Notes: generated by a model not told the origin, from the letters alone. A stretch of 64,000 nucleotides of DNA from Anaerotruncus rubiinfantis (GCF_900078395.1 NZ_FKLA01000007.1:225924-289923); one strand, 5' to 3'. Positions 36,379 through 45,256 are shown, counted from the stretch's first letter. Translations and numbers: made by a program.

Positions 36379-37146
36379 ATGGCGTTTCAAAAAGGGCTGG
36401 AACGGCTCGATAAGGCGATCGCGGCGCAGACAAAGCTCTCACGTAAGGATGTGCACCGGCTTTTCAGCCGCGGGCAGATCCTGGTGAACGGGCAGTCGGT
36501 ACGCAGCTTTGACAGCAGGGTGGATCTCGAAAACGACGAGGTGCTGCTGGAGGGGAAGCCGCTGCGGTTAAAACGGTACAGTTATCTCATGATGAATAAG
36601 CCGGCCGGGGTCGTGTGCGCGGTGAGCGACGCGGCCCTGCCGACTGTGATCGATCTTCTGCCGGACGAACTGCGCCGATCCGGACTTTTTCCAGCGGGGC
36701 GGCTCGACAAGGATACGACCGGCTTTGTGCTGATCACCAACGACGGCGACTTTGCCCACAGGATTCTGTCCCCGAAAAGCCATGTGCCGAAAACCTATCT
36801 TGCCCGATTGGACAAGCCCGCGCCGGAAGGACTCGTACAGGCGTTCGCAAAAGGGGTGACGCTGCCGCCTGAACGCGGCGAACAGCGCGGGAGCGCGCCG
36901 GAAAAGCGCCGGGAAACCCGCTGCCTGCCCGCGCAGCTTTCTTTTGTGGGCGAGGACCGGACAGCGGCGCGGGTGGTGATACGGCAGGGGGTTTATCACC
37001 AGGTAAAGCGGATGTTTTCGGCGTTTGGGCTTACGGTTACTTCGCTGCGACGGGAAAAGATCGGCGGGCTCGCGCTTGATCCGGGACTGGAGCCTGGGAA
37101 ATGCAGGGAATTAAGTAAAATTGAGGTAGAATCAATTGAGGGGTGA
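36379..37146 (+). CDS. RsuA-family pseudouridine synthase (rRNA, probably 16S)
   Basis: 255 residues. An N-terminal S4 domain (RLDKAIAAQTKLSRKDVHRL, FSRGQILVNGQSVRSFD) is followed by the synthase domain with YLMMNKPAGVVCAVSD. The catalytic Asp is in PAGRLDKDTTGFVLITNDGD, and then come PKTYLARLDKP and GVYHQVKRMFSAFG. This is the RsuA/RluB/RluE group that isomerises one uridine in rRNA; RsuA itself modifies 16S position 516. ATG 36379 has GGAGG eight bases before; the frame opens at 36307. Confidence 0.85.
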   Translation: MAFQKGLERLDKAIAAQTKLSRKDVHRLFSRGQILVNGQSVRSFDSRVDLENDEVLLEGKPLRLKRYSYLMMNKPAGVVCAVSDAALPTVIDLLPDELRRSGLFPAGRLDKDTTGFVLITNDGDFAHRILSPKSHVPKTYLARLDKPAPEGLVQAFAKGVTLPPERGEQRGSAPEKRRETRCLPAQLSFVGEDRTAARVVIRQGVYHQVKRMFSAFGLTVTSLRREKIGGLALDPGLEPGKCRELSKIEVESIEG

Positions 37147-37512
37147 AGCCATAAAACCGCGTGGGAGCGCGCTTTGCGCGGAAAAAGAGGAAAAATTGGG
37201 GCAAGCTGTTAAAATTACGGACAAAATTTCTTCATACATTCCCGGCAAAAGTATAGTATGATATACGAAAAGCCTGAAAATTTGCCCCAAAATTCTACAA
37301 TGAAAAATCCGATGATTTTTCCACAACAAAAATGATATTTTGTGTTGCAAATTACACAAATTTGTTGTAAAATATTCGTAATGGCTTGTGAGAAATAAAA
37401 TGCTGCTGTTTTATGTCCGGATTTCGGGCCTGAAAACACGGCGGTTGACGCGCATAAACGCAATTTGTGTGCGGAGAAGGATGAATCTATTACGAGTAAA
37501 GAGGGGATAGAA
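37147..37512. other. Long AT-rich leader region before the CdaR-like gene
   Basis: No gene was seen in 366 bases. It holds the promoter at 37345-37373 and several AT-rich stretches. A GC-rich hairpin (GAGCGCGCTTTGCGCGG, about 37165-37181) lies near the start, possibly ending the pseudouridine synthase transcript. About 140 bases separate the promoter from the start codon, leaving room for a regulated leader, though no known riboswitch motif was recognised. Confidence 0.5.
37345..37373 (+). promoter_or_regulatory. Promoter of the CdaR-like gene and possibly ftsEX
   Basis: TTGCAA (37345-37350), 17 bases, TAAAAT (37368-37373). ACAAATTTGT inside the spacer is a small palindrome. Confidence 0.5.
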
Positions 37513-38598
37513 ATGTCAAACAGGCTTTTCCAGGGAATCGTTCATCAGATGCGGGATTGTATCGACCGTGTGATTGGCGTTGTGGACGACAGCGCCACGA
37601 TCATTTCGTGCAGCGATCTGACCAAGATTGGGGAAACCAGCGACTTCTTTACGTTTGATGCCGGCGATATGAACGAGGTTTTTGTGCGGGACGGTTATAC
37701 CTACAAACCGTTCGGCAACAAAATGAAACCTGAATTTGCCGTATTTGTCGAAGGCGTGGACGAACCCGCGGCGAAATACTGCAACCTGCTGGCGATCTCG
37801 CTTGCTTCCATCAAACAGTATTACGACGAGAAGTATGACCGCAACAATTTCATCAAGAACGTGATCCTGGACAATATCCTGCCCGGCGACATCTATGTCA
37901 AGGCCCGTGAACTGCATTTCAACACCGACTCGACCCGCGTTGTGCTGCTCATCCGGATCGTTGCCAGCAACGACATCTCCGCCTTTGACGTGATCCAGAA
38001 CCTCTTCCCGGACAAGCAGAAGGATTTTGTTTTCAATATCTCTGAAAGCGACATCGTGCTGGTCAAAGAGACAAAACCCGGCATTGAGTCGAAAGACCTC
38101 GAAAAACTTGCCCGCTCGATCGTCGATACGCTCGGCAGCGAGTTTTACACCAAGGTGGTCGTGGGCATCGGCACCTCGATTGTCGGGGTGAAGGATCTTG
38201 CGCGCTCCTTTAAAGAGGCGCAGGTGGCGCTGGAGGTCGGCAAGGTGTTTGATACCGAAAAGGCGATCGTCAGCTATGACAACCTTGGCATCGCGCGGCT
38301 CATCTATCAGCTGCCGACCACCCTGTGCGACATGTTCCTGCGGGAGGTGTTCAAGAAGGGCTCGATCGAAAGCCTCGATCATGAGACACTCTTCACCATC
38401 CAGAAGTTTTTCGAGAACAACCTCAACGTTTCCGAAACCTCCCGCAAGCTTTTCGTCCACCGCAACACGCTCGTTTACCGGCTTGAGAAGATCAAGAAAC
38501 TCACCGGCCTCGATCTGCGTGAATTCGACCATGCGATCATCTTCAAGGTGGCGCTGATGGTGAAAAAATACCTCACAGCCAACCCTGTCAAATATTGA
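37513..38598 (+). CDS. CdaR/PucR-type transcriptional regulator
   Basis: 361 residues. The C-terminal PucR-like helix-turn-helix is NLNVSETSRKLFVHRNTLVY then RLEKIKKLTGLDLREFDHAI. The middle part, GIGTSIVGVKDLARSFKEAQ, is the CdaR GGDEF-like region. The N-terminal ~100 residues look like a ligand-sensing domain but are not identified. Family members control sugar-acid or purine catabolism, yet here the gene precedes the division genes ftsE and ftsX. Start ATG 37513 has GAGGGGATAG. A hairpin terminator at 38712-38736 separates it from ftsE. Confidence 0.82.
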   Translation: MSNRLFQGIVHQMRDCIDRVIGVVDDSATIISCSDLTKIGETSDFFTFDAGDMNEVFVRDGYTYKPFGNKMKPEFAVFVEGVDEPAAKYCNLLAISLASIKQYYDEKYDRNNFIKNVILDNILPGDIYVKARELHFNTDSTRVVLLIRIVASNDISAFDVIQNLFPDKQKDFVFNISESDIVLVKETKPGIESKDLEKLARSIVDTLGSEFYTKVVVGIGTSIVGVKDLARSFKEAQVALEVGKVFDTEKAIVSYDNLGIARLIYQLPTTLCDMFLREVFKKGSIESLDHETLFTIQKFFENNLNVSETSRKLFVHRNTLVYRLEKIKKLTGLDLREFDHAIIFKVALMVKKYLTANPVKY

Positions 38599-38711
38599 CC
38601 GGCGCGTTCTGACGGCGCGCCGCAGCACGCGGGCGTTTGGGCATATCCCCGGGCGCCCGCATATTAAACCGAAAAATCCCCCGCCGGGAAGCGCTCATCC
38701 GGCGGGCAAAC

Positions 38712-38736
38712 GGCCTGTTGCAAAACAGGCCTTTTC
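38712..38736 (+). terminator. Terminator between the CdaR-like gene and ftsE
   Basis: Stem GGCCTGTT (38712-38719) with AACAGGCC (38724-38731), loop GCAA, then CTTTT. It lies 20 bases ahead of the ftsE ribosome binding site and could also regulate ftsE. Confidence 0.5.
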
Positions 38737-38751
38737 AAAGGCGGTGTACCA

Positions 38752-39435
38752 GTGATCGAATTTGTCAACGTCTCGAAAGTCTATAAGACAGGGACGCATG
38801 CGCTCAACAACTTCAATGTGAGTATTGACAGAGGGGAATTCGTATTTGTCGTCGGGCCGTCCGGCGCGGGAAAGAGCACATTTATCAAGCTGCTCATGCG
38901 CGAGGAGAAGCCCTCGTCGGGGGAAATTTATGTAAACGGGCAGAATCTGGTGAAGATGAAACGCCGCAAGGTGCCGCATTTCCGGCGTACGCTGGGCGTC
39001 GTTTTCCAGGATTTTCGCCTGATCCCGACCATGAATGTCTATGACAACGTCGCGTTCGCGCTGCGGGTGACCAATGTCTCCGCAAAGGAGATCCGCAGCC
39101 GGGTGCCGTACATATTGGGGCTTGTCGGCCTCGCGGGCAAGGCGAAAAGCCTGCCCGAACACCTTTCCGGCGGCGAACAGCAGCGCGTCGCGCTTGCGCG
39201 CGCGCTGGTGAATAATCCTTCGCTCATCATCGCGGACGAGCCCACCGGGAACATCGACCCGGACCTCTCGTTCGAGATCGTCGACCTGCTCAGTGAAATC
39301 AACAAATGCGGGACGACGGTCGTTATGGTCACCCATGAGCATTCGCTGGTCAGCGAATTCAACCACCGAGTCATCTGCATCGACGAAGGGACGGTCGTTT
39401 CGGATGACGGGAACGGGAGGTTTTACAGCGAATGA
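38752..39435 (+). CDS. ftsE: Cell division ATP-binding protein FtsE
   Basis: 227 residues, ABC ATPase. Walker A is VGPSGAGKSTFIKLLMREE, signature LSGGEQQRVALARALVN and Walker B LIIADEPTGNIDPD. The N-terminus IEFVNVSKVYKTGTHALNNF is typical of FtsE. With FtsX it forms the ATP-driven complex that activates peptidoglycan hydrolases during division and elongation. The start is GTG 38752 with AAAGGCGGTG before it. ftsX overlaps by four bases. Confidence 0.96.
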   Translation: MIEFVNVSKVYKTGTHALNNFNVSIDRGEFVFVVGPSGAGKSTFIKLLMREEKPSSGEIYVNGQNLVKMKRRKVPHFRRTLGVVFQDFRLIPTMNVYDNVAFALRVTNVSAKEIRSRVPYILGLVGLAGKAKSLPEHLSGGEQQRVALARALVNNPSLIIADEPTGNIDPDLSFEIVDLLSEINKCGTTVVMVTHEHSLVSEFNHRVICIDEGTVVSDDGNGRFYSE

Positions 39436-40337
39436 GCAGTTTTTGGTACCTGATTAAGGAAGGCTTCCGCAACATCGTCGCCAACCGGCTGATGTCGTTC
39501 GCTTCGATCGGCACGCTGGTGGCGTGTATGCTGCTCATCGGCAGTTCGCTGCTCTTTTCGATGAACGTCAACCAGATCATCGGTTATGTTTCGGAGCAAA
39601 ACGAGATTGAGGTCGAGCTGGCGGATGACATTGAAGAGGACGAGCTGCCGGATATCGATAAGCAGATTTCGCTGATCGACAACGTCTACGACCGGATGTA
39701 TATCAGCAAGGATGCGCTTTTAAAGGAACAGCAGGCCAAGTCGGAAGATCTGGCGGAGCTGCTCGCGCCGTTCGAGGAGATCGGGGAGAACCCGCTCTAC
39801 AACTCCTACCGTCTGAAAATCAAAGATCCGAGCCAGCTTGCCTCCACCGTGATGAAGCTCGAAAGCATCCCGGGCGTGACGGCGGTGCGCGCCCAGACCG
39901 AGGTGGCGGAGATCGTCACCAGCATCAAGCATGCGGTGGCGACCGGCGGTTTTTTCATTGTGGCAATCCTGATTGTAGTTTCGCTGGTGATCATCGCGAA
40001 CACCATCAAAGTGACCGTATTCAATCGCCGCAAGGAAATCAATATCATGAAATATGTCGGCGCGACCGATTCGTTCATCCGCCTGCCGTTCTTTATTGAA
40101 GGGTTCATGCTGGGGCTTATGTCGGCGCTCATCGCGTTCGGGCTTCTGTGGCTCGGATACAACCAGGTGCTCGACATCATCTCCCAGAACCAGAGCACCT
40201 GGATTTTGCAGGCGTATCAGAATATGATTCCCTTCCCGGACATGGCGCTGAGGCTGTTCACATGGTTTGCCTGCGGCGGCATCGGGATCGGCGTATTTGG
40301 AAGCATGTTCTTCGTGAGCAAATATTTGAAGGTATAA
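39432..40337 (+). CDS. ftsX: Cell division permease protein FtsX
   Basis: 301 residues. Four transmembrane helices (about residues 25-45, 176-200, 215-240, 270-295) with the large extracellular loop between the first two, as in FtsX. The FtsX N-terminal start FWYLIKEGFRNIVANRLMSF and IANTIKVTVFNRRKEINIMK with YVGATDSFIRLPFFIEGF are visible. The loop is what contacts cognate PG hydrolases, likely the M23 proteins encoded directly downstream. It starts at ATG 39432 inside the ftsE stop (ATGA overlap). Confidence 0.95.
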   Translation: MSSFWYLIKEGFRNIVANRLMSFASIGTLVACMLLIGSSLLFSMNVNQIIGYVSEQNEIEVELADDIEEDELPDIDKQISLIDNVYDRMYISKDALLKEQQAKSEDLAELLAPFEEIGENPLYNSYRLKIKDPSQLASTVMKLESIPGVTAVRAQTEVAEIVTSIKHAVATGGFFIVAILIVVSLVIIANTIKVTVFNRRKEINIMKYVGATDSFIRLPFFIEGFMLGLMSALIAFGLLWLGYNQVLDIISQNQSTWILQAYQNMIPFPDMALRLFTWFACGGIGIGVFGSMFFVSKYLKV

Positions 40338-40379
40338 GAAGGCGGCTTTCCCGCTTCCCAGAGAGGAGTGTTCCACACC

Positions 40380-41645
40380 TTGTTATCCCCAAAGGCAAAA
40401 CGGATTTTCGCATGGTCGATGGCGCTGCTGATGGCGCTGATGGTGCTGGTCCCATCGCTTTCTGCGATGGTGGACGCCGCCGACGATGAGGACGAATATG
40501 AAGAAGAGCTGGTTGCGGAAGGTTCCGAAGATGCGGCACAGCCGGACTTCACAGAAGAAAAGAACCAGATCAGCAATCTCAATAATAAATATAAGCAGCT
40601 GCAGCAGCAGCAAAACGAGATCCAGTCGAAGATCACCGCCGCGCAGGGCCAGCGCAAACAGCAGGAGGCCCTCAAGCAGGAGATCGATAACCAGATCAAC
40701 AACACCCTGCAGCAGATTGACCTGCTCAATGAACGCATTGCCCTTCTGGAGGACGAGATCCGCACGAAGGAAAAGGAAATGAACCAAAAACAGGCTGAGA
40801 TTGACGACACCTATGAGCTGTTCAAGCTGCGTTTCCGTGCGATGACCGCGACACAGAACACCAGTACCCTGGGACTGGTGCTCGGAGCGGAGGATTTCTC
40901 CGAGTTTTTGACCCGCACCGAGGTTTCGACCCGGATTGCCAAATACGACCAGGCCATGATGGACGCGTTGCTCGCGGAAAAGCGGGAACTCGAAGAGATC
41001 AAGGACAAGATCGAAGAGAGCAAGGAAGGCGTCGAGCGGGACAAAGCGGATATGGCCGTCAAGAAAAACGACCTCGATACCCAGATGTCCAAAGCGCAGG
41101 AGCGCATCCAGGATATCGCCGCGATGGAGCGGGAATTCCTCGCAAACAAGGCTGAGCTGCAAAAGCAGATGGCGGCCGTGCAGGCGGAAATCGACAAGAT
41201 CTACGATGAAATCAACAAAAATTCGGCCAATTCAGTCTATAGCGGCGGCCAGATGGCCTGGCCCGCGCCCGGGCTTTCGATGGTCACCTCGGAATACGGC
41301 TCCCGCTTCGGCGGAAGCGATTACCATACCGGCATCGACATCTCCGGCGGGGGCGCTTATGGTGCTTCGATCGTCGCGGCAAACTCTGGGACGGTAGCCT
41401 TTGTCAATACGGCGGTTACGCCGGGATACGGCTACGGAAAATATCTGATCATCGACCACGGCGGCGGGATTTCCACCCTTTATGCCCATTGCAGCGCGAT
41501 CAATGTTTCGGTGGGGGAGAAAGTCTCCCGCGGCCAGAAGATCGCGGAGGTCGGATCGACTGGCTGGTCTACCGGGCCACATGTCCATTTTGAGGTGCGT
41601 GTCAACGGCAAGCACCAGCCGCCGCGTCCATACCTGGGCAGATAA
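40380..41645 (+). CDS. Secreted coiled-coil M23 peptidoglycan endopeptidase (EnvC/CwlO-like layout), copy 1
   Basis: 421 residues. Signal-like helix (FAWSMALLMALMVLVPSLSA), then a long coiled coil (about residues 40-280) and a LytM/M23 domain. Zinc ligands are all present: SDYHTGIDISGG (HxxxD), IIDHGGGISTLYAHCS and GPHVHFEVRVNG (HxH), so it should be active, unlike E. coli EnvC. The start is proposed at TTG 40380 because copy 2 aligns exactly there and both have AGAGAGGAGTGTTC upstream. Cleavage of peptide cross-links controlled by FtsEX is the natural reading. Confidence 0.9.
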   Translation: MLSPKAKRIFAWSMALLMALMVLVPSLSAMVDAADDEDEYEEELVAEGSEDAAQPDFTEEKNQISNLNNKYKQLQQQQNEIQSKITAAQGQRKQQEALKQEIDNQINNTLQQIDLLNERIALLEDEIRTKEKEMNQKQAEIDDTYELFKLRFRAMTATQNTSTLGLVLGAEDFSEFLTRTEVSTRIAKYDQAMMDALLAEKRELEEIKDKIEESKEGVERDKADMAVKKNDLDTQMSKAQERIQDIAAMEREFLANKAELQKQMAAVQAEIDKIYDEINKNSANSVYSGGQMAWPAPGLSMVTSEYGSRFGGSDYHTGIDISGGGAYGASIVAANSGTVAFVNTAVTPGYGYGKYLIIDHGGGISTLYAHCSAINVSVGEKVSRGQKIAEVGSTGWSTGPHVHFEVRVNGKHQPPRPYLGR

Positions 41646-41725
41646 CGCCCCTCCGGCATCAGCGCGGAACGGGCAGCCTATTTTAAAAACAGCTTTTGCA
41701 GAGGACAGAGAGGAGTGTTCGCAGC

Positions 41726-42922
41726 GTGATTTCACCGAGAGGCAAACGGATTTTTGCGTGGCTGATGGCCGCTTTGATGGCGCTGATGCTGATTGTGCCG
41801 ACGGTTTCGCTTGTGGCGCAGGCCGACGAATACTCCGACGGGCAGGCGGAGATCGATGCGCTGAGCGACCAATATAAAGATCTGCAGCAGCAGCAGAAAG
41901 AGATCCAGCGCAAGCTTTCGCTCGCGCAGGGGGAAAAGAAAAAGCTTCAGGCCGTCCAGCAGGAGCTTAATAACCAGCTCAACACCACCCTCAGCCAGAT
42001 CGAGGTTTTGAATGAGCGCATCGAGCACCTCAACCGCAACATTGCGGTCAAGGAGGAGGAACTTGCGGAAAAGCAGGCGGCCTATGACGAGACTTATGCC
42101 CTTTTCAAACAGCGGTTTCGTGCGATGACCGCCGCGCAGAATACCAGTACCCTCGGGCTTGTGCTCGGCGCGGACAATTTTTCCGAGGTGCTTACCCGCA
42201 CCGAAGTCTCCACCCGGATCGCCCAGTATGACCGGGAGATCATGGACCGGCTCGCCGCGGAGCGACAGGAGCTTGAAGAGGTTAAAGAAATCATCGAAAC
42301 CAGCAAACGCCTGGTGGAGGAGGACAAGGGAGAGCTTGACTCCAAGCGGGAGGACCTGAGCGTCCAGGAGGCCGAAGCCCGCAATCGTGTGCACGATGTT
42401 TCCGCGCTCGAACAGCAGTTTATGGCCAATAAGGAAGAAATGCAGAAAAAAATGGCCGCGGTCCAGGCTGAGATCAACGAGATCTACCGGGAGATCAACA
42501 AGACCTCCACCAAGATCCCGTATGTTGGCGGCGAGATGCAGTGGCCTTCGAACGTACTCACCGGCATCACCTCCAATTTTGGTTCCCGCTTCGGCGGAAG
42601 CGATTACCATACCGGCATCGATATTGCCGGCAACGGGGCCTATGGCACCCCGGTGCTCGCTGCGAACACCGGGACGGTGGTCGTTGCCAACACCAAGCCA
42701 AACGAAGGCTACGGAACCTATGTGATTATCGACCATGGCGGCGGTATCCAGACCCTTTACGGGCATTGCAGCAGGCTCACCGTATCGGTGGGGGATGTCG
42801 TGGCCACCGGACAGAAGATTGCCGAAGTCGGCTCGACCGGCTGGGCAACCGGCCCGCATATCCACTTTGAAGTGCGCGTCAACGGCAGCGCGAAGAATCC
42901 CATCAGCTATCTTGGCGGCTGA
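41726..42922 (+). CDS. Secreted coiled-coil M23 peptidoglycan endopeptidase, copy 2 (tandem paralog)
   Basis: 398 residues, paralog of copy 1 over the whole length. GKRIFAWLMAALMALM forms the signal helix, a coiled coil follows, and then MTAAQNTSTLGLVLGADNFS, which is also near-identical in copy 1. The M23 domain has SDYHTGIDIAGN, IIDHGGGIQTLYGHCS and GPHIHFEVRVNG with all zinc ligands. Start GTG 41726 has GAGAGGAG ten bases before. The two genes lie 80 bases apart. Linkers differ more than catalytic domains, suggesting retained function in both. Confidence 0.9.
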   Translation: MISPRGKRIFAWLMAALMALMLIVPTVSLVAQADEYSDGQAEIDALSDQYKDLQQQQKEIQRKLSLAQGEKKKLQAVQQELNNQLNTTLSQIEVLNERIEHLNRNIAVKEEELAEKQAAYDETYALFKQRFRAMTAAQNTSTLGLVLGADNFSEVLTRTEVSTRIAQYDREIMDRLAAERQELEEVKEIIETSKRLVEEDKGELDSKREDLSVQEAEARNRVHDVSALEQQFMANKEEMQKKMAAVQAEINEIYREINKTSTKIPYVGGEMQWPSNVLTGITSNFGSRFGGSDYHTGIDIAGNGAYGTPVLAANTGTVVVANTKPNEGYGTYVIIDHGGGIQTLYGHCSRLTVSVGDVVATGQKIAEVGSTGWATGPHIHFEVRVNGSAKNPISYLGG

Positions 42923-42970
42923 CGGCGCGCCGGGTTGGGCAGATGAGAAAAGCGAACAAAGGAGACTCGG

Positions 42971-44425
42971 ATGAACAAAAAGATTTCACTCGGCGCGGCG
43001 ATCGCCTTCACGGTAATCATGGTGGCAATGACCTACTCGGTCACAATGGTCAGCTCAATGGGCAATTTTAACGACAAGGTAAATAACCTGCGGGAACGGG
43101 AGTCCTTCTACAGCAAGCTTGCGGAGATCGACAGCATCACCCGCCAGAATTATATCGGTACCATCGACGAATCGCTCCTGATGAATGAGGAGGCCAAAGG
43201 TTTTATCGCCGGCTTGGACGATCCTTACGCCGCCTATTACGACGCGGCGGCTTATGACCGGCTGCTGCAGGATTACAGCGGTGACCGGGTGCAGATCGGC
43301 ATCGTGACCAAGATGAACGAGGAAGGTTATATCGAGGTCACCGAGGTCTATCCGGATTCCCCTGCGCAGGCTGCGGGCATCGAGCCGGGCGATTTGATCG
43401 TCAAAATCGACGACACCGATATCACTTCGGACAACTATATCGAGGCGGTCGGGATGCTTAAGGACAAGCCTGGCACCCAGATGACCATCATCCTGCGCAA
43501 AGGCGTTGAGGACAGCACCCTCGTGATGACCAGGCGGTTTGTGGAAACCCCGTCTATCTCCACCACAATGCTCGGCGGGAGCATCGGCATGGTCAAAATC
43601 AAGGAATTCAACGACAGCACGCCCGACCAGTTCTCCAAAATGGTTGACCGGCTGATCGACGAAGGCGCATACGGCCTTGTTTTCGATGTGCGCGGTGTGA
43701 GCAGGGGAACCCTGCGCTCGGTCGCGCAGGTTCTGGATAAGCTGTTGCCGGAAGGCGTGCTTGTCTCCTCGACCGATAAAACCGGTGTGACCACTGTGTT
43801 GGAGACCTCGGACGCGCGGCAGGTGGAGCTGCCGATGACGGTGCTCGTAAACGATAAGACCTCCGGCGAGGCGGAGCTTTTCGCAGTTGCGATCAAGGAT
43901 TATAACAAGGGCAAGATCATTGGCGTGCGCACCGCGGGAAAGGGGACGATGCAGACCATCTTTCCGCTCACCGATGGCAGCGCGATCCGCCTGACCACGG
44001 CGCGCTACAACCCGCCGGTCAGCCCGAGCTTTGACAAGGAGGGCGTCACGCCCGACTTTGAGGTGCGCAATACTGACGACGCGCTGGCGGCGGCCGATCC
44101 GATGGAATACGACCTGCAGCTCAAAAAAGCGATGGAGGTTATTTCGGTGGCGATGAACGCCGCGGATACTCCGGCGCAGGACGCTTCGGAACCGGAGGAG
44201 AGCTCGTCGGCCGCATCAAGCCGGCCTGCATCCTCGTCCTCCGATGTGGATTCGGAAGATGAAGAGGAAAGTTCTTCCAGAAGTTCGGCGTCGTCGGGCC
44301 CGGTGGACTCCTCCGCCAGCTCGGCCGTTTCCAGCCGCGCACAAAGCAGTTCTTCCGCTTCCAGCAGCGCGGTTTCATCCGGCAGTGCCTCGGATTTGGC
44401 CGGTTCGGAGGCTTCTGGCGGCTGA
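42971..44425 (+). CDS. S41 (CtpA/CtpB-like) processing protease with altered nucleophile motif
   Basis: 484 residues. An N-terminal membrane helix (about residues 7-29) precedes a PDZ domain (VTEVYPDSPAQAAGIEPGD) and the S41 core. The Lys of the dyad is kept in GVRTAGKGTMQT (Lys324). The nucleophile motif, normally T-A-S-A-S-E, reads T297-S-G-E-A-E302, so the usual Ser position is Gly; Ser298 is one residue early. The C-terminal ~75 residues are Ser/Ala/Glu-rich, probably a surface-exposed linker. It sits beside FtsEX and the M23 hydrolases, where CtpA-type proteases often tune PG hydrolases. The ribosome binding site is AAAGGAGAC. Confidence 0.85.
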   Translation: MNKKISLGAAIAFTVIMVAMTYSVTMVSSMGNFNDKVNNLRERESFYSKLAEIDSITRQNYIGTIDESLLMNEEAKGFIAGLDDPYAAYYDAAAYDRLLQDYSGDRVQIGIVTKMNEEGYIEVTEVYPDSPAQAAGIEPGDLIVKIDDTDITSDNYIEAVGMLKDKPGTQMTIILRKGVEDSTLVMTRRFVETPSISTTMLGGSIGMVKIKEFNDSTPDQFSKMVDRLIDEGAYGLVFDVRGVSRGTLRSVAQVLDKLLPEGVLVSSTDKTGVTTVLETSDARQVELPMTVLVNDKTSGEAELFAVAIKDYNKGKIIGVRTAGKGTMQTIFPLTDGSAIRLTTARYNPPVSPSFDKEGVTPDFEVRNTDDALAAADPMEYDLQLKKAMEVISVAMNAADTPAQDASEPEESSSAASSRPASSSSDVDSEDEEESSSRSSASSGPVDSSASSAVSSRAQSSSSASSSAVSSGSASDLAGSEASGG

Positions 44426-44449
44426 TTTGTACAACAGGAAAAATATGGA

Positions 44450-44482
44450 AACGCCGGCGGGCATTTTATGCCCGCCGGCGTT
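44450..44482. terminator. Inverted repeat after the S41 protease gene
   Basis: A 15-bp perfect stem (44450-44464 with 44468-44482). The following T run is weak, so termination efficiency is uncertain. Confidence 0.6.
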
Positions 44483-44576
44483 GGCATATTTGCGGCATGG
44501 TTGGAATATACTGTTCAGGACAAACAAAAAGATAGGATCGGGATGAAAAATTTTGATAAAATGTCAAAACCTGCAC

Positions 44577-44605
44577 TTGACATCTCGGGACGGTTTGACT
44601 ATAAT
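44577..44605 (+). promoter_or_regulatory. Consensus sigma-A promoter of greA
   Basis: Exact TTGACA (44577-44582), 17-base spacer, exact TATAAT (44600-44605). The transcript would have a leader of about 125 bases with two GC hairpins (CCGGAGGTGC...GCACCGG near 44633-44653 and GGTCGCC...GGCGGCC near 44671-44686). Confidence 0.8.
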
Positions 44606-44738
44606 ACTAACCATTGCAACATACGGTGATACCGGAGGTGCTTGCGCACCGGAACAGATTGCTGGCTAGATGGTCGCCATAGGGCGGCCTTCTGTAATAT
44701 ACAAAAGAAAATGTTCTTGTAAAGGGGAATGTGTGGAT

Positions 44739-45212
44739 ATGGCGACGGAGCTTTTGATGACGAAAGAGGGCTATGAAGCCCTGAAAAAAGAACTTGACGA
44801 GCTGAAAAGCGTCACCAGGGGGGAGATCTCGGAAAAAATCCGGGTGGCACGCGGTTTCGGCGACCTGAGTGAAAACAGCGAGTACGATGAGGCCAAAAAT
44901 GAACAGGCGGTCGTGGAAGCGCGGATCAAAAAGCTGGAGGACCAGCTCAAAAATGTGAAAATCATCTCGAAGGAGGAAATCGCCACCGACAGGGTGACGG
45001 TTGGCTGCCGCATCAAGATTCTGGACCTCGACTACAATGAGGAGATGGAATACCGTATTGCCAGCTCGGTGGAATCGAATGCTTCGGACAACACAATTTC
45101 TGACGAATCCCCGGTGGGTAAAGGTCTTATTGGGCACAAGGTGGGCGAGTGTGTGGAAATCCATGCGCCGGCTGCGACTTTCAAGCTCAAGATCCTTGAA
45201 ATCGGCCTTTGA
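44739..45212 (+). CDS. greA: Transcription elongation factor GreA
   Basis: 157 residues, the usual length. The N-terminal coiled coil includes LMTKEGYEALKKELDELKSV, RVARGFGDLSENSEYDEAKN and EARIKKLEDQL, with the acidic tip residues of GreA (GDLSENSEYDEAK). The C-terminal FKBP-like domain follows (ISDESPVGKGLIGHKVGE). It rescues arrested RNA polymerase by transcript cleavage. ATG 44739 follows AAAGGGG by eleven bases; the in-frame GTG at 44733 fits spacing better and would add two residues. A terminator lies between greA and lysS. Confidence 0.95.
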   Translation: MATELLMTKEGYEALKKELDELKSVTRGEISEKIRVARGFGDLSENSEYDEAKNEQAVVEARIKKLEDQLKNVKIISKEEIATDRVTVGCRIKILDLDYNEEMEYRIASSVESNASDNTISDESPVGKGLIGHKVGECVEIHAPAATFKLKILEIGL

Positions 45213-45256
45213 TCACTTTGGATCAATCAAAATTGATATGCGGCGAAATATTTGTG

